From Planctomycetaceae bacterium (GTDB lineage: Bacteria; Planctomycetota; Planctomycetia; Planctomycetales; Planctomycetaceae), in the NCBI GenBank assembly GCA_016795125.1, contig JAEUIG010000555.1, positions 1 to 17,714 of the forward strand: 17,714 bases of DNA, read 5' to 3'. The notes below the pieces were generated by a model, which ran no database searches, had not been told where the DNA came from, and saw only the letters and a list, made by a program, of their open reading frames with translations. Of this stretch, positions 7,537 through 13,945 are shown piece by piece; the first letter of the stretch is position 1; every line of letters begins with the position of its first letter. A program made the translations under genes and the position numbers.

Positions 7537-8529
7537 TCAGCTTTCGACAACCACGCGCGCGCCGGAGTTCAACGCACGCACGACGTGAGTCTCGCAATCG
7601 GCCCAACCCGCACGGCCTGCAAGATCGGCCTGCAATCGGAGTGCCGCCGCTTCGTTGGCGCGGCAGATTGCGATCGTCGGTCCCCAGGACGTCTGCGCGA
7701 TTCCGCGAATCCCCCCGGTGCGCAGTTCCGCGGCGAGCTGCGCCATCCGCGGGTTCGCGAACACATCCCCCTGGACCGGGCGAAAGTATGCCCCGACGAA
7801 TCGGCCGAAGGCATCCAGCGCATCACAAAACCCTACGAAGTGCTCTTCCTGAACAGCGGGGAGCAGCTCCGTGAGCGCAATCTGACACAGCAGGCCGGTC
7901 GTCTCCGTCCGCATCGAGGGGAGGGCGCCGAACGCTTCCTTCTCGGCGGCGCCTGACAATCCCGACTCCTCCGGCGGAGCAACGAGCACGAAGCGCCACG
8001 CCGCAGGGAAGGGGAGCCGGCACGCAAGCGAACCAACCCGATTCGACGTCGCCCCGTGCCGCTGCAGTTCCGCCGGCGTCGACGCCGTAATTGTCCCCGC
8101 GTCGACCAGAAAGCCGCCATATGCGAACCCATGCGTCCCTATCGCCGACCGCCACGCGCGTTCCGTCCGTCGCGCCAGCTCGGTGACAGACAAGTCGGTT
8201 TCGCCCGCCAGCATCGTCAGACCGCGGGCCACCGCCAGCGCCAGTTGCGTTCCGGAACCCAGTCCCCGGTGCCGCGGCGCCGCTCGAACCACCGTCACGC
8301 GGCAGGGCGGCACGGCCACCGGCGACGATCGACGCGTCCGGCCGATCAACTCGAGAAGATTCTCCGATCCCCGGACTTCATCGTCGGCGGCCCGTTCGAC
8401 TATCACCTCCCACCCTGGGCCATCGACCATCAGGCCGACGCCGCCAAACGACCGTCCCTGCGCAGCGCCGACCGCCAGCGGCCCGAAATGCAGTCTGGTC
8501 CCGGTCGTAATCTGCACCCGCTGGATCAT
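7537..8529 (-). CDS. Beta-ribofuranosylaminobenzene 5'-phosphate (beta-RFAP) synthase
   Basis: The product is 330 residues, the usual family length. It is a GHMP-fold enzyme that joins 4-hydroxybenzoate or p-aminobenzoate to PRPP with loss of CO2 and pyrophosphate, the committed step to tetrahydromethanopterin. Family marks are TTGTRLHFGPLAVG at 8-21 followed by RSFGGVGLMVD, the GHMP motif PRHRGLGSGTQ at 85-95, and GIAQTSWGPTIA near 276-287. The start at 8529 (MIQRVQ) is preferred because the upstream extension of the frame reads through a degenerate repeat. No strong ribosome binding site is visible. It is the last of four same-direction genes and lies 191 bases after the DUF447 gene. Bacteria with this enzyme use H4MPT-linked formaldehyde oxidation or detoxification; the other genes of that pathway are not in the window. 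Confidence 0.9.
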   Translation of the reverse strand: MIQRVQITTGTRLHFGPLAVGAAQGRSFGGVGLMVDGPGWEVIVERAADDEVRGSENLLELIGRTRRSSPVAVPPCRVTVVRAAPRHRGLGSGTQLALAVARGLTMLAGETDLSVTELARRTERAWRSAIGTHGFAYGGFLVDAGTITASTPAELQRHGATSNRVGSLACRLPFPAAWRFVLVAPPEESGLSGAAEKEAFGALPSMRTETTGLLCQIALTELLPAVQEEHFVGFCDALDAFGRFVGAYFRPVQGDVFANPRMAQLAAELRTGGIRGIAQTSWGPTIAICRANEAAALRLQADLAGRAGWADCETHVVRALNSGARVVVES

Positions 8530-8554
8530 CGCCGCAATTTCACGGTAAGAATGG

Positions 8555-8738
8555 AACGCAGATGAACGCGGATTAAACGAATTGCCGCAGATAAAGGGTA
8601 AGGACCGCCAATCGCGCTCATCGATGCCAATCAATTGCCATTCAACTGCTGACCATTCTCCCTCACCCCTTCCGGGGGCGGTGCCGAGGAGGGGACCGAT
8701 CGTAAATCCATCAGCGTCGATTAGCGTTCATCAGCGGT
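8555..8738. repeat. Inverted pair of degenerate 22-base repeats around a GC-rich core
   Basis: AACGCAGATGAACGCGGATT at 8555-8574 (copy ends at 8576) recurs in reverse complement at 8717-8738, matching at 16 of 22 positions. Between them, CCCC-T-TCC near 8670 can pair with GGAGGGG near 8690. The left copy adjoins the 5' side of the RFAP synthase gene. The right copy contains the TAA stop and last codons of the DUF447 gene. Confidence 0.7.
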
Positions 8739-9350
8739 ATTTTCTTCCGCGCGATTCGCGGTTCCACTTTCCTCCCTGTTCGTCTTGCCGCGTTCGTAAT
8801 CGACTACGTACTGTTCGATCAGGGTGAAGGCTTCGCGCTCCTCCGGGCCGGCGGTTTTTTCCACCGGGCTCCGCAATGCGGAGAGCTGCCGCCGTACGTC
8901 GTCCGGCGGAAGGAGGTGCAGCCGGGTCGCCAGGATCGCCGCTTCCAGCACCGCGTGCTTCGCGCGGTTGAAGCCGAAGAAGTCCCGGATGCGCCCGGTG
9001 TGGACGACGTCCGCCTCGATCACCGTCCGTTCGGCCGAATCGTCGATCGACGCCACCTGAAACTCGTACCACCGGCAGGCATCGGCCAGCACCGAACCGT
9101 CAATCTGCTGCGCCGGCATCATCGCCGGCAGCACTCCGAATCGCTCGAGCGCCGCCTGCGCCAGCAGCAGCACATCGTCGGTCACATGCAGTATACCGCA
9201 GCCCGTCCGCTTCAGATTCTGGTAGGTGGTCGATGTCTGAAACGGCCGCAAGGTGAGGTGCGTCATCCCGGCATCGACGATCGGCCCCATCGGGGCGACG
9301 TTCGTCGAACCGTCCAAGTTCCGGGTGGTGACGATGCCTTCAAGAATCAT
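8721..9350 (-). CDS. DUF447 family protein (H4MPT-associated)
   Basis: The product is 209 residues, close to family length. DUF447 proteins are predicted split-barrel flavin-binding proteins, known from archaea and from bacteria with tetrahydromethanopterin C1 genes. Recognisable parts are the N terminus MILEGIVTTRNLDGSTNVAPMG..., the RPFQTSTTYQNLKRTGCGILHVTDD block at about 36-60, and GRIRDFFGFNRAKHAVLEAAILATR at about 122-146. The last ~20 residues (after VVDYERGK) are charged and low in complexity, and the final codons come from a dispersed repeat. No ribosome binding site precedes the ATG; the upstream bases belong to another repeat. It lies between rsmB and the RFAP synthase gene, which supports a C1 role. 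Its precise reaction is not established. Confidence 0.88.
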   Translation of the reverse strand: MILEGIVTTRNLDGSTNVAPMGPIVDAGMTHLTLRPFQTSTTYQNLKRTGCGILHVTDDVLLLAQAALERFGVLPAMMPAQQIDGSVLADACRWYEFQVASIDDSAERTVIEADVVHTGRIRDFFGFNRAKHAVLEAAILATRLHLLPPDDVRRQLSALRSPVEKTAGPEEREAFTLIEQYVVDYERGKTNREESGTANRAEENTADER

Positions 9351-9361
9351 GGATGGAGGAT

Positions 9362-9455
9362 GGTCGATAGCTCATGGGGAATGGTCGCTCGCGACCAACG
9401 AAGGGCGGCGGTCAAAGTTGAACTTCTGTAGTCCATCGGCCATCGACTATCGACC
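9362..9455. repeat. Inverted repeat spanning the rsmB-DUF447 junction
   Basis: GGTCGATAG at 9362-9370 and CTATCGACC at 9447-9455 are exact inverted copies 76 bases apart. They sit in longer GATGG/TCGAT-rich stretches (about 9350-9386 and 9428-9456). Between them TGGTCGC-tc-GCGACCA at 9382-9397 forms a smaller hairpin. The right arm contains the TAG stop of rsmB. A related copy occurs at 16599-16625. Confidence 0.7.
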
Positions 9456-10934
9456 CTGCGCCATCAGCGCCTGGTAGCCTCCGTCCCCCGGCTGACCCGG
9501 GTGATGCGTGCGTTCGCTCAAAAGCTGGATTTCCGGCCACTCGGCCAGGATGCGGCGTACGACGTCTTCGTTCTCGGTCGGTTCGACGCTGCACGTTGAA
9601 TACACGAGCCGTCCGCCGGGGGCCAGGCGATCCATTGCCGACCGCAACAGCGACGCCTGGATGGAGGCCAGTTCGGCGATGCCGGACTCGGAGATTCGCC
9701 AGCGCGCCTCCGGCCGCTTTCCCAGCACGCCCGTATTGGAACAGGGTGCGTCGAGCAGGATTCGATCGAACGGGCCGGCCGGAATATCGCTGCCGTCGAG
9801 CCGCACGACGACCGGCTCGATGATGGTCAATCCCAGCCGCGCCGCGCCCGGAGCAATCAACGCCACCCGCGCCGCGTCGCTGTCGGCGGCGATGATCTGT
9901 CCGCGGTTCTGCATGCGCTCCGCCAGCGCGGCGCTCTTGCCCCCCGGCGCCGCGCACAGGTCCAGCACCCGCTGACCGGGCTGGGGATCGAGCAGCGCCG
10001 TCGCTGCGATCGCCGATTCGTCCTGCACGCTGAACTGGCCGTCGGTAAATCCGGGCAGCGACTCCACTCGTGCGCTCTCCAGCAACTGGATCGCTCCCTC
10101 ATGAGCGCCGGCCAGGGCGGCAACACCATGCTCATTCAGACGCTGGAGCACTTCCGCTGTCGACGTTCGCAACGAATTGATGCGCAGCGACATCCGTCCC
10201 GGCGTCGCGAACCATGCCGCCAGCTGCAGCAGTTGCTCCGGGGAATACCGTGTTGACCAGCGGTCGACCAGCCAGGTCGGCAGGCTGAATGCTGCGGCGA
10301 CGTAACCCCGGAAATCGGATTCCGGCGCTGGAAAGAGGGGTGAACGAAACTGCCGGTAGGCCAGGTGAACCTCTCCCGCGCGATTCGACAGATCGCAGAC
10401 AGGGACGCCGTGAGCGCCAGGCACCGGGGCGGACGTTTCCGTCAGGTCGCGCTGCACCGACCGCAGGACGCCGTTGACGAACCGTGTCCACCGCGGCTGC
10501 CGGCGACGTGCGAGTTCGACCATCTCGAACACGGCCGCATGCGGCGGAACCGCGAGGAACAGGAGCTGGTACGCTCCCATTCGCAGCACGGTCCGCAGGC
10601 GGGGTTCAATCCGCCCCTCCGGAGTGCGGATGTGCGGCGCGAGCACTGCATCGAGCGTTGCGCGGCGACGCGTGACGCCTGCGGCGATTTCCAGGGCCAG
10701 CGCCCGGTCGCGGGGCGACACTCCGAGCGCCTGGCACAGGTCGTCGAGCACGACCCGCACGAACACCGGCCGCTCTTCGATCGCCACCAGCGTCTCAAAC
10801 GCCACGGAGCGGGCGTCGGACCCTTCCGGCGCCGGCTGAGCGACGGACGGTCGGGGAGGACGCGCCGACGGGCGCGGACTGGTGCGCATCCGCGGACGAT
10901 GTTTCCCAACGCGTTTACGCGGCGGCACGCTCAT
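9447..10934 (-). CDS. rsmB: 16S rRNA (cytosine-967 C5) methyltransferase RsmB
   Basis: The product is 495 residues. It uses S-adenosylmethionine to methylate C967 of 16S rRNA. An arginine/proline-rich N-terminal tail (about 1-35) precedes a NusB-like RNA-binding domain (about 40-165) and the RsmB/NOP methyltransferase domain. SAM motif LDLCAAPGGKSA lies at 324-335. The two cysteines of the family are C398 (DAPCSNTGVLGKRPEARW) and C448 (YSTCSVEPTENE). Family length is near 430-450, so the basic tail and an insert around 165-205 make it longer. The start at 10934 forms ATGA with the aroA stop and has GAGG upstream, which favours it over the in-frame start at 10949. The stop falls in a dispersed repeat. 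Confidence 0.93.
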   Translation of the reverse strand: MSVPPRKRVGKHRPRMRTSPRPSARPPRPSVAQPAPEGSDARSVAFETLVAIEERPVFVRVVLDDLCQALGVSPRDRALALEIAAGVTRRRATLDAVLAPHIRTPEGRIEPRLRTVLRMGAYQLLFLAVPPHAAVFEMVELARRRQPRWTRFVNGVLRSVQRDLTETSAPVPGAHGVPVCDLSNRAGEVHLAYRQFRSPLFPAPESDFRGYVAAAFSLPTWLVDRWSTRYSPEQLLQLAAWFATPGRMSLRINSLRTSTAEVLQRLNEHGVAALAGAHEGAIQLLESARVESLPGFTDGQFSVQDESAIAATALLDPQPGQRVLDLCAAPGGKSAALAERMQNRGQIIAADSDAARVALIAPGAARLGLTIIEPVVVRLDGSDIPAGPFDRILLDAPCSNTGVLGKRPEARWRISESGIAELASIQASLLRSAMDRLAPGGRLVYSTCSVEPTENEDVVRRILAEWPEIQLLSERTHHPGQPGDGGYQALMAQGR

Positions 10935-12214
10935 GTCGTCGCCTCGCACAGCCGCTCGAGGTCAGCGAAATACTCCGGATACGTCTTCGATGTGCACCCC
11001 GGATCCGCGATCGTGACTCCCGGCTGCCGCAGGCCGAGGACGGCAAAACTCATCGCCATGCGGTGATCGTCGTATGTTTTGATGATTGCCGGCCGCATCG
11101 GTCCCGGGTGGATCGTCAGTCCGTCCGCATGTTCTTCCACGCGCAGTCCCAGACGCGACAACTCGGTGACCAGCGCCGCCACCCGGTCGGTTTCCTTATG
11201 CCGCATGTGCGCGACGTTGCGAATCCGGGTTGGCCCCTGGGCGAACGGGGCGACGGCGGCCAGCGTTTGTGCGGTGTCGCTGATGGCATTCATATCAACG
11301 TCGATGCCCCGCAGCGGGCCGCCTTCCACACGCACCGCATCCGGCCGCCAGGTGACCCGGCACCCCATCTGTTCCAGGACTTCCGCCAATCCGATGTCCC
11401 CCTGCAGCGATTTTCGCGACAGGCCCGCAATCGTGACGTCCCCTCCGGTCACCGCCGCCGCCGCCATGAAATAGCTGGCGGCCGAGGCATCCGGTTCCAC
11501 ATCGTAGTCGGTCCCCTGGTAGCCTGTGCCGTCCGTCTGGAACGTTCCCGATTGTTGTTCCTGAACGACAGCGCCGAAGGCGCGCATGACCTCGACCGTC
11601 ATATCAACGTAGGGACGGGACACCAGCGGACCGGACACCTGGATCGTCACTTCACCGCCGGCGCACGGAGCCGCCATCATCAAGGCGCTCAGATACTGGC
11701 TCGACAGTTCGCCGGCGACCTGGATCGCCGCGGGGCGCAGTCCCTGGGCACGAACTCTCACCGGGGGGCAGCCCGTCCCCAGCTCGCAACCGATGTCCAC
11801 TCCCCATCCGGCGAGTGCATCGACCAGCGGCGCGATGGGACGCTCCCGCATGCGCGCGTTTCCATCCAGCCGAAACGTGCCTGTTCCGAGCGCACACGCC
11901 GCTGTGAGGAACCGGATGCTGGTCCCGCTGTTTTCCAGCCAGAGCTCCGCCGACGTCGCCGGAATCCGCCCGCCGCATCCGGTCACCCGGAGGTCCGACT
12001 CGTTGCGTTCCGCCGAGCCCTGAATCCCCAGTCGCGCGAGGCTCTCGAGCATCACGCGGGTGTCGTCGCTGTGCAGCAGATTGCGGACGTGCGATGTTCC
12101 CCGGGCCAGCGCCGCAACGATCAGCGCGCGATTGGTCAGACTTTTCGAGCCGGGGGGTCGGATCGTTCCCCGGATGGGTCCGGAAACAGGATGTATCTCA
12201 CGCGTCGCAGGCAT
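10931..12214 (-). CDS. aroA: 3-phosphoshikimate 1-carboxyvinyltransferase (EPSP synthase)
   Basis: The product is 427 residues, full length. It transfers the enolpyruvyl group of PEP to shikimate 3-phosphate in the aromatic amino acid pathway, in the cytoplasm. Key parts are PPGSKSLTNRA at 20-30 (K24), LENSGTSIRFL at 93-103 in the PEP/glyphosate loop, SSQYLSALMMAAP at 171-183, D313 in ISDTAQTLA, RHKETDR at 338-344 (E341), DDHRMAMSFAV at 382-392 and the terminal SKTYPEYF. All expected substrate-contact motifs are present, so it should be active. The ATG at 12214 lacks a strong ribosome binding site. Its TGA overlaps the rsmB ATG by four bases, which suggests translational coupling. It is the first gene of the four-gene run. 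Confidence 0.96.
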   Translation of the reverse strand: MPATREIHPVSGPIRGTIRPPGSKSLTNRALIVAALARGTSHVRNLLHSDDTRVMLESLARLGIQGSAERNESDLRVTGCGGRIPATSAELWLENSGTSIRFLTAACALGTGTFRLDGNARMRERPIAPLVDALAGWGVDIGCELGTGCPPVRVRAQGLRPAAIQVAGELSSQYLSALMMAAPCAGGEVTIQVSGPLVSRPYVDMTVEVMRAFGAVVQEQQSGTFQTDGTGYQGTDYDVEPDASAASYFMAAAAVTGGDVTIAGLSRKSLQGDIGLAEVLEQMGCRVTWRPDAVRVEGGPLRGIDVDMNAISDTAQTLAAVAPFAQGPTRIRNVAHMRHKETDRVAALVTELSRLGLRVEEHADGLTIHPGPMRPAIIKTYDDHRMAMSFAVLGLRQPGVTIADPGCTSKTYPEYFADLERLCEATT

Positions 12215-12524
12215 ACTGGTCCGATTCTATCGACTTCGGGGCGAATGTCTTGCGGCCGAAAGACTTATCAGATCAACATTTCCGCATATTGCTTCGACGG
12301 CGGCCCAATTGTGAATTCCGGGAGGGCGTGGTTGCCAGTCAACCCCCGGCTCGGTTAGGCTTTTGGCAGCGGCAGGCAGGGGATTGGGGTGCACGCACCA
12401 GGCGTGCGCAGCGATCAGATGCCGGTCGGTTGTCGGACGGTGGGAACCGTCCGCGGATGGACTCGAAGCCGCCTCACGGAGTGGCAGGCGGCTTGCGGCC
12501 CCGCAGGCTACGGATTCCGACACC
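12215..12524. other. Divergent spacer with nested hairpins (leader of the 12525 gene)
   Basis: Read on the + strand, this 310-base spacer carries several inverted repeats. CCGGG-7-GGTTG pairs with CAACC-CCCGG (12318-12349), followed by CTTTT at 12360-12364. GCACGC/GCGTGC lies at 12391-12407. CGGACGGT/ACCGTCCG with a GGGA tetraloop lies at 12434-12453. AAGCCGCCT/AAGCCGCCT-complement (AGGCGGCTT) lies at 12466-12494. GCTTGCGG/CCGCAGGC at 12491-12508 shares bases with the previous stem, so the two cannot form together. I cannot match it to a known riboswitch class. On the minus strand it should hold the aroA promoter, which I cannot place. Confidence 0.45.
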
Positions 12525-12740
12525 ATGACGCTTCCTGTGAACACGGCGAGCTCCGTCGCCACGTCCGATTCGCGCTACGTCGCCCCCGAGGAGTTCCTGG
12601 AGTACGCGCTGGCCCGCACCCGCTGGGAGCGTACTTCGGACCCGGACCTGGGACTTACGGGTCTCACCTGTCCCGACGCCAACGATAGTGTCGTGGTCGA
12701 CTCCGCCGAACTGGACCGGTTTCGGCTGCTGCCCCGATAG
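12525..12740 (+). CDS. Small protein of unknown function upstream of CHAD gene
   Basis: The product is 71 residues, starting MTLPVNTASSVATSDSRYVA and ending ELDRFRLLPR. From the ATG at 12525 codon third positions are mostly G or C, like the neighbouring genes. Upstream of it the same frame loses this bias, which supports the start. There is no clear ribosome binding site, no signal peptide and no membrane segment. An acidic stretch covers about 50-65 (PDANDSVVVDSAELD). The gene ends 54 bases before the CHAD gene on the same strand, so the two may be cotranscribed. I do not recognise the family, and a spurious ORF remains possible. Confidence 0.5.
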   Translation: MTLPVNTASSVATSDSRYVAPEEFLEYALARTRWERTSDPDLGLTGLTCPDANDSVVVDSAELDRFRLLPR

Positions 12741-12794
12741 GCAGCCCCCCTCCGGTCCGCGGTGTTCGCCGGGCGTCCAGACTGTCGTCGCGAC

Positions 12795-13712
12795 ATGTCC
12801 GACGTCGACGTCCCAACGACTGATTCTGCAGCGTCCGGCGATCTGCCGTTGCACGGACAGACGCCGCTGAGCGCGACGGCCCGTCCAGTCCTGCAAAAGC
12901 GGCTCCGCAAGGTTGCGCGGAGAATTGCCCAGTGCGCCCGGGCTGCCGACCTGTCGCCGGATGACGTACACGAGCTGCGCGTCGCCATTCGCCGCTGCGC
13001 CGCGGCGCTTGACACGTTTCGACCGCTGCTGTCGAAACGCCGCAGCAAGCGGTTTCGCAAGCGGCTGAAACAGATCCGCAAGGCGGCCGGTGAAGTGCGG
13101 GATCTCGACATCGTGCTGGAACGATTGCTGACCGCGCAGCTCGATCCAGCGGCGGTCGATGCGGCCGGTACGGACGACTGGCTCGACCGGCGACATCGCG
13201 CGATTCGCGCGCTCCGCCGCGCCGCCCGGGACGAAGTGGATTGCGAGCTCAAGCGCCGTGCCAAGGGACTTGTCCGCCGCGTCCGCTGGCGCGGTGACGG
13301 ACAGGAACCGACGATCGCAACAGCCGCGCCCGGACTGCTGCGCCCCATAGCGGATCGGTGCCGCAAGTACGGGACGTGCGACCTTACCGCTGTCAGAAAG
13401 TTGCATCAGTTTCGCGTGCATGTGAAGCTGCTGCGCTACGCCAGCGAGTTCGTCCAGCCCGGCCTGAACGCCGACTCCTGTCGCACTCTGCAGGAAATCC
13501 TCTCCGACCTGCAACAGAAACTGGGCAGCATCTGCGACCGTGTCGCGACAATCCGGCTGCTCAACGGCCCGGATTTCGCGCACCAGGAGGATGCCGCCGA
13601 CCTGGTCGCCCGCGAGCAAGCTGCACTGACCGGCTTGCAGACTGGCTTCATCACGTGGTGGGAGTCGGAAGGTCGTAACCGCTTCGAGCAGGCGATCGAC
13701 GAAAACCTGTAG
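12795..13712 (+). CDS. CHAD domain protein
   Basis: The product is 305 residues. CHAD domains are helical bundles rich in conserved His, Arg and Lys that bind inorganic polyphosphate. They often occur with CYTH domains or near polyphosphate genes. The two family signatures are DVHELRVAIRRCAAALDTF at 57-75 and LHQFRVHVKLLRYASEF at 203-219. LQQKLGSICDRVATIRLL at 239-256 matches the later conserved helix. Basic residues dominate the middle (KRRSKRFRKRLKQIRK at 81-96). There is no CYTH domain, signal peptide or membrane segment, so it is probably cytoplasmic. The ATG at 12795 is preferred over a GTG at 12762. The role is inferred from the family; no polyphosphate kinase or phosphatase gene is in the window. 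Confidence 0.9.
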   Translation: MSDVDVPTTDSAASGDLPLHGQTPLSATARPVLQKRLRKVARRIAQCARAADLSPDDVHELRVAIRRCAAALDTFRPLLSKRRSKRFRKRLKQIRKAAGEVRDLDIVLERLLTAQLDPAAVDAAGTDDWLDRRHRAIRALRRAARDEVDCELKRRAKGLVRRVRWRGDGQEPTIATAAPGLLRPIADRCRKYGTCDLTAVRKLHQFRVHVKLLRYASEFVQPGLNADSCRTLQEILSDLQQKLGSICDRVATIRLLNGPDFAHQEDAADLVAREQAALTGLQTGFITWWESEGRNRFEQAIDENL

Positions 13713-13743
13713 TGCTCCGGCGAAGGGTGCTTGTCAGGTAAAC

Positions 13744-13899
13744 GGCGCAAAGTCACGGAGACTCAAAGACGCGCCATGAAAGCACGGAGTTTTTTCGCCG
13801 GCCGCCACAAGCAAGCACGATCGAGTGACCTCAGCAAGATCTGACGGCACAAAATGGCCGTCGTCTTGGCGCTTCTCAGCGCCTTCGTGGCTTTGCGTC
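13744..13899. repeat. Inverted pair of CGCAAAG-type dispersed repeats
   Basis: The left arm at 13744-13772 reads GGCGCAAAG, then TCACGGAG, then ACTCAAAGACGC. The right arm at 13868-13899 is the reverse orientation and ends CTTCGTGGCTTTGCGTC. The right arm also contains GGCGCT-tctc-AGCGCC at 13868-13883, a six-pair hairpin that on the minus strand has a GAGA tetraloop. It fills the 233-base spacer between the convergent CHAD and zinc-ribbon genes. Confidence 0.7.
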
Positions 13900-13945
13900 G
13901 ATGCCCGACATTCAGGGTTCGACGCCCCCCGACGAAGCGACCGTG

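Noticed and set aside
6429..7550. 373-residue minus-strand ORF
   Set aside because: It overlaps the 667-residue protein in another frame and lacks a ribosome binding site or recognisable features.
11063..12358. 431-residue + strand ORF
   Set aside because: It is antisense to aroA, which carries every EPSP synthase motif.
12391..12508. Known riboswitch, SRP RNA or tRNA in the leader before 12525
   Set aside because: I checked by eye for signature bases of cobalamin, c-di-GMP and fluoride riboswitches, SRP RNA and a T-arm, and found none; kept only as an unassigned hairpin region.
12474..13619. 381-residue minus-strand ORF
   Set aside because: It is antisense to the CHAD gene, which has both family signatures; no motifs were found in the ORF.
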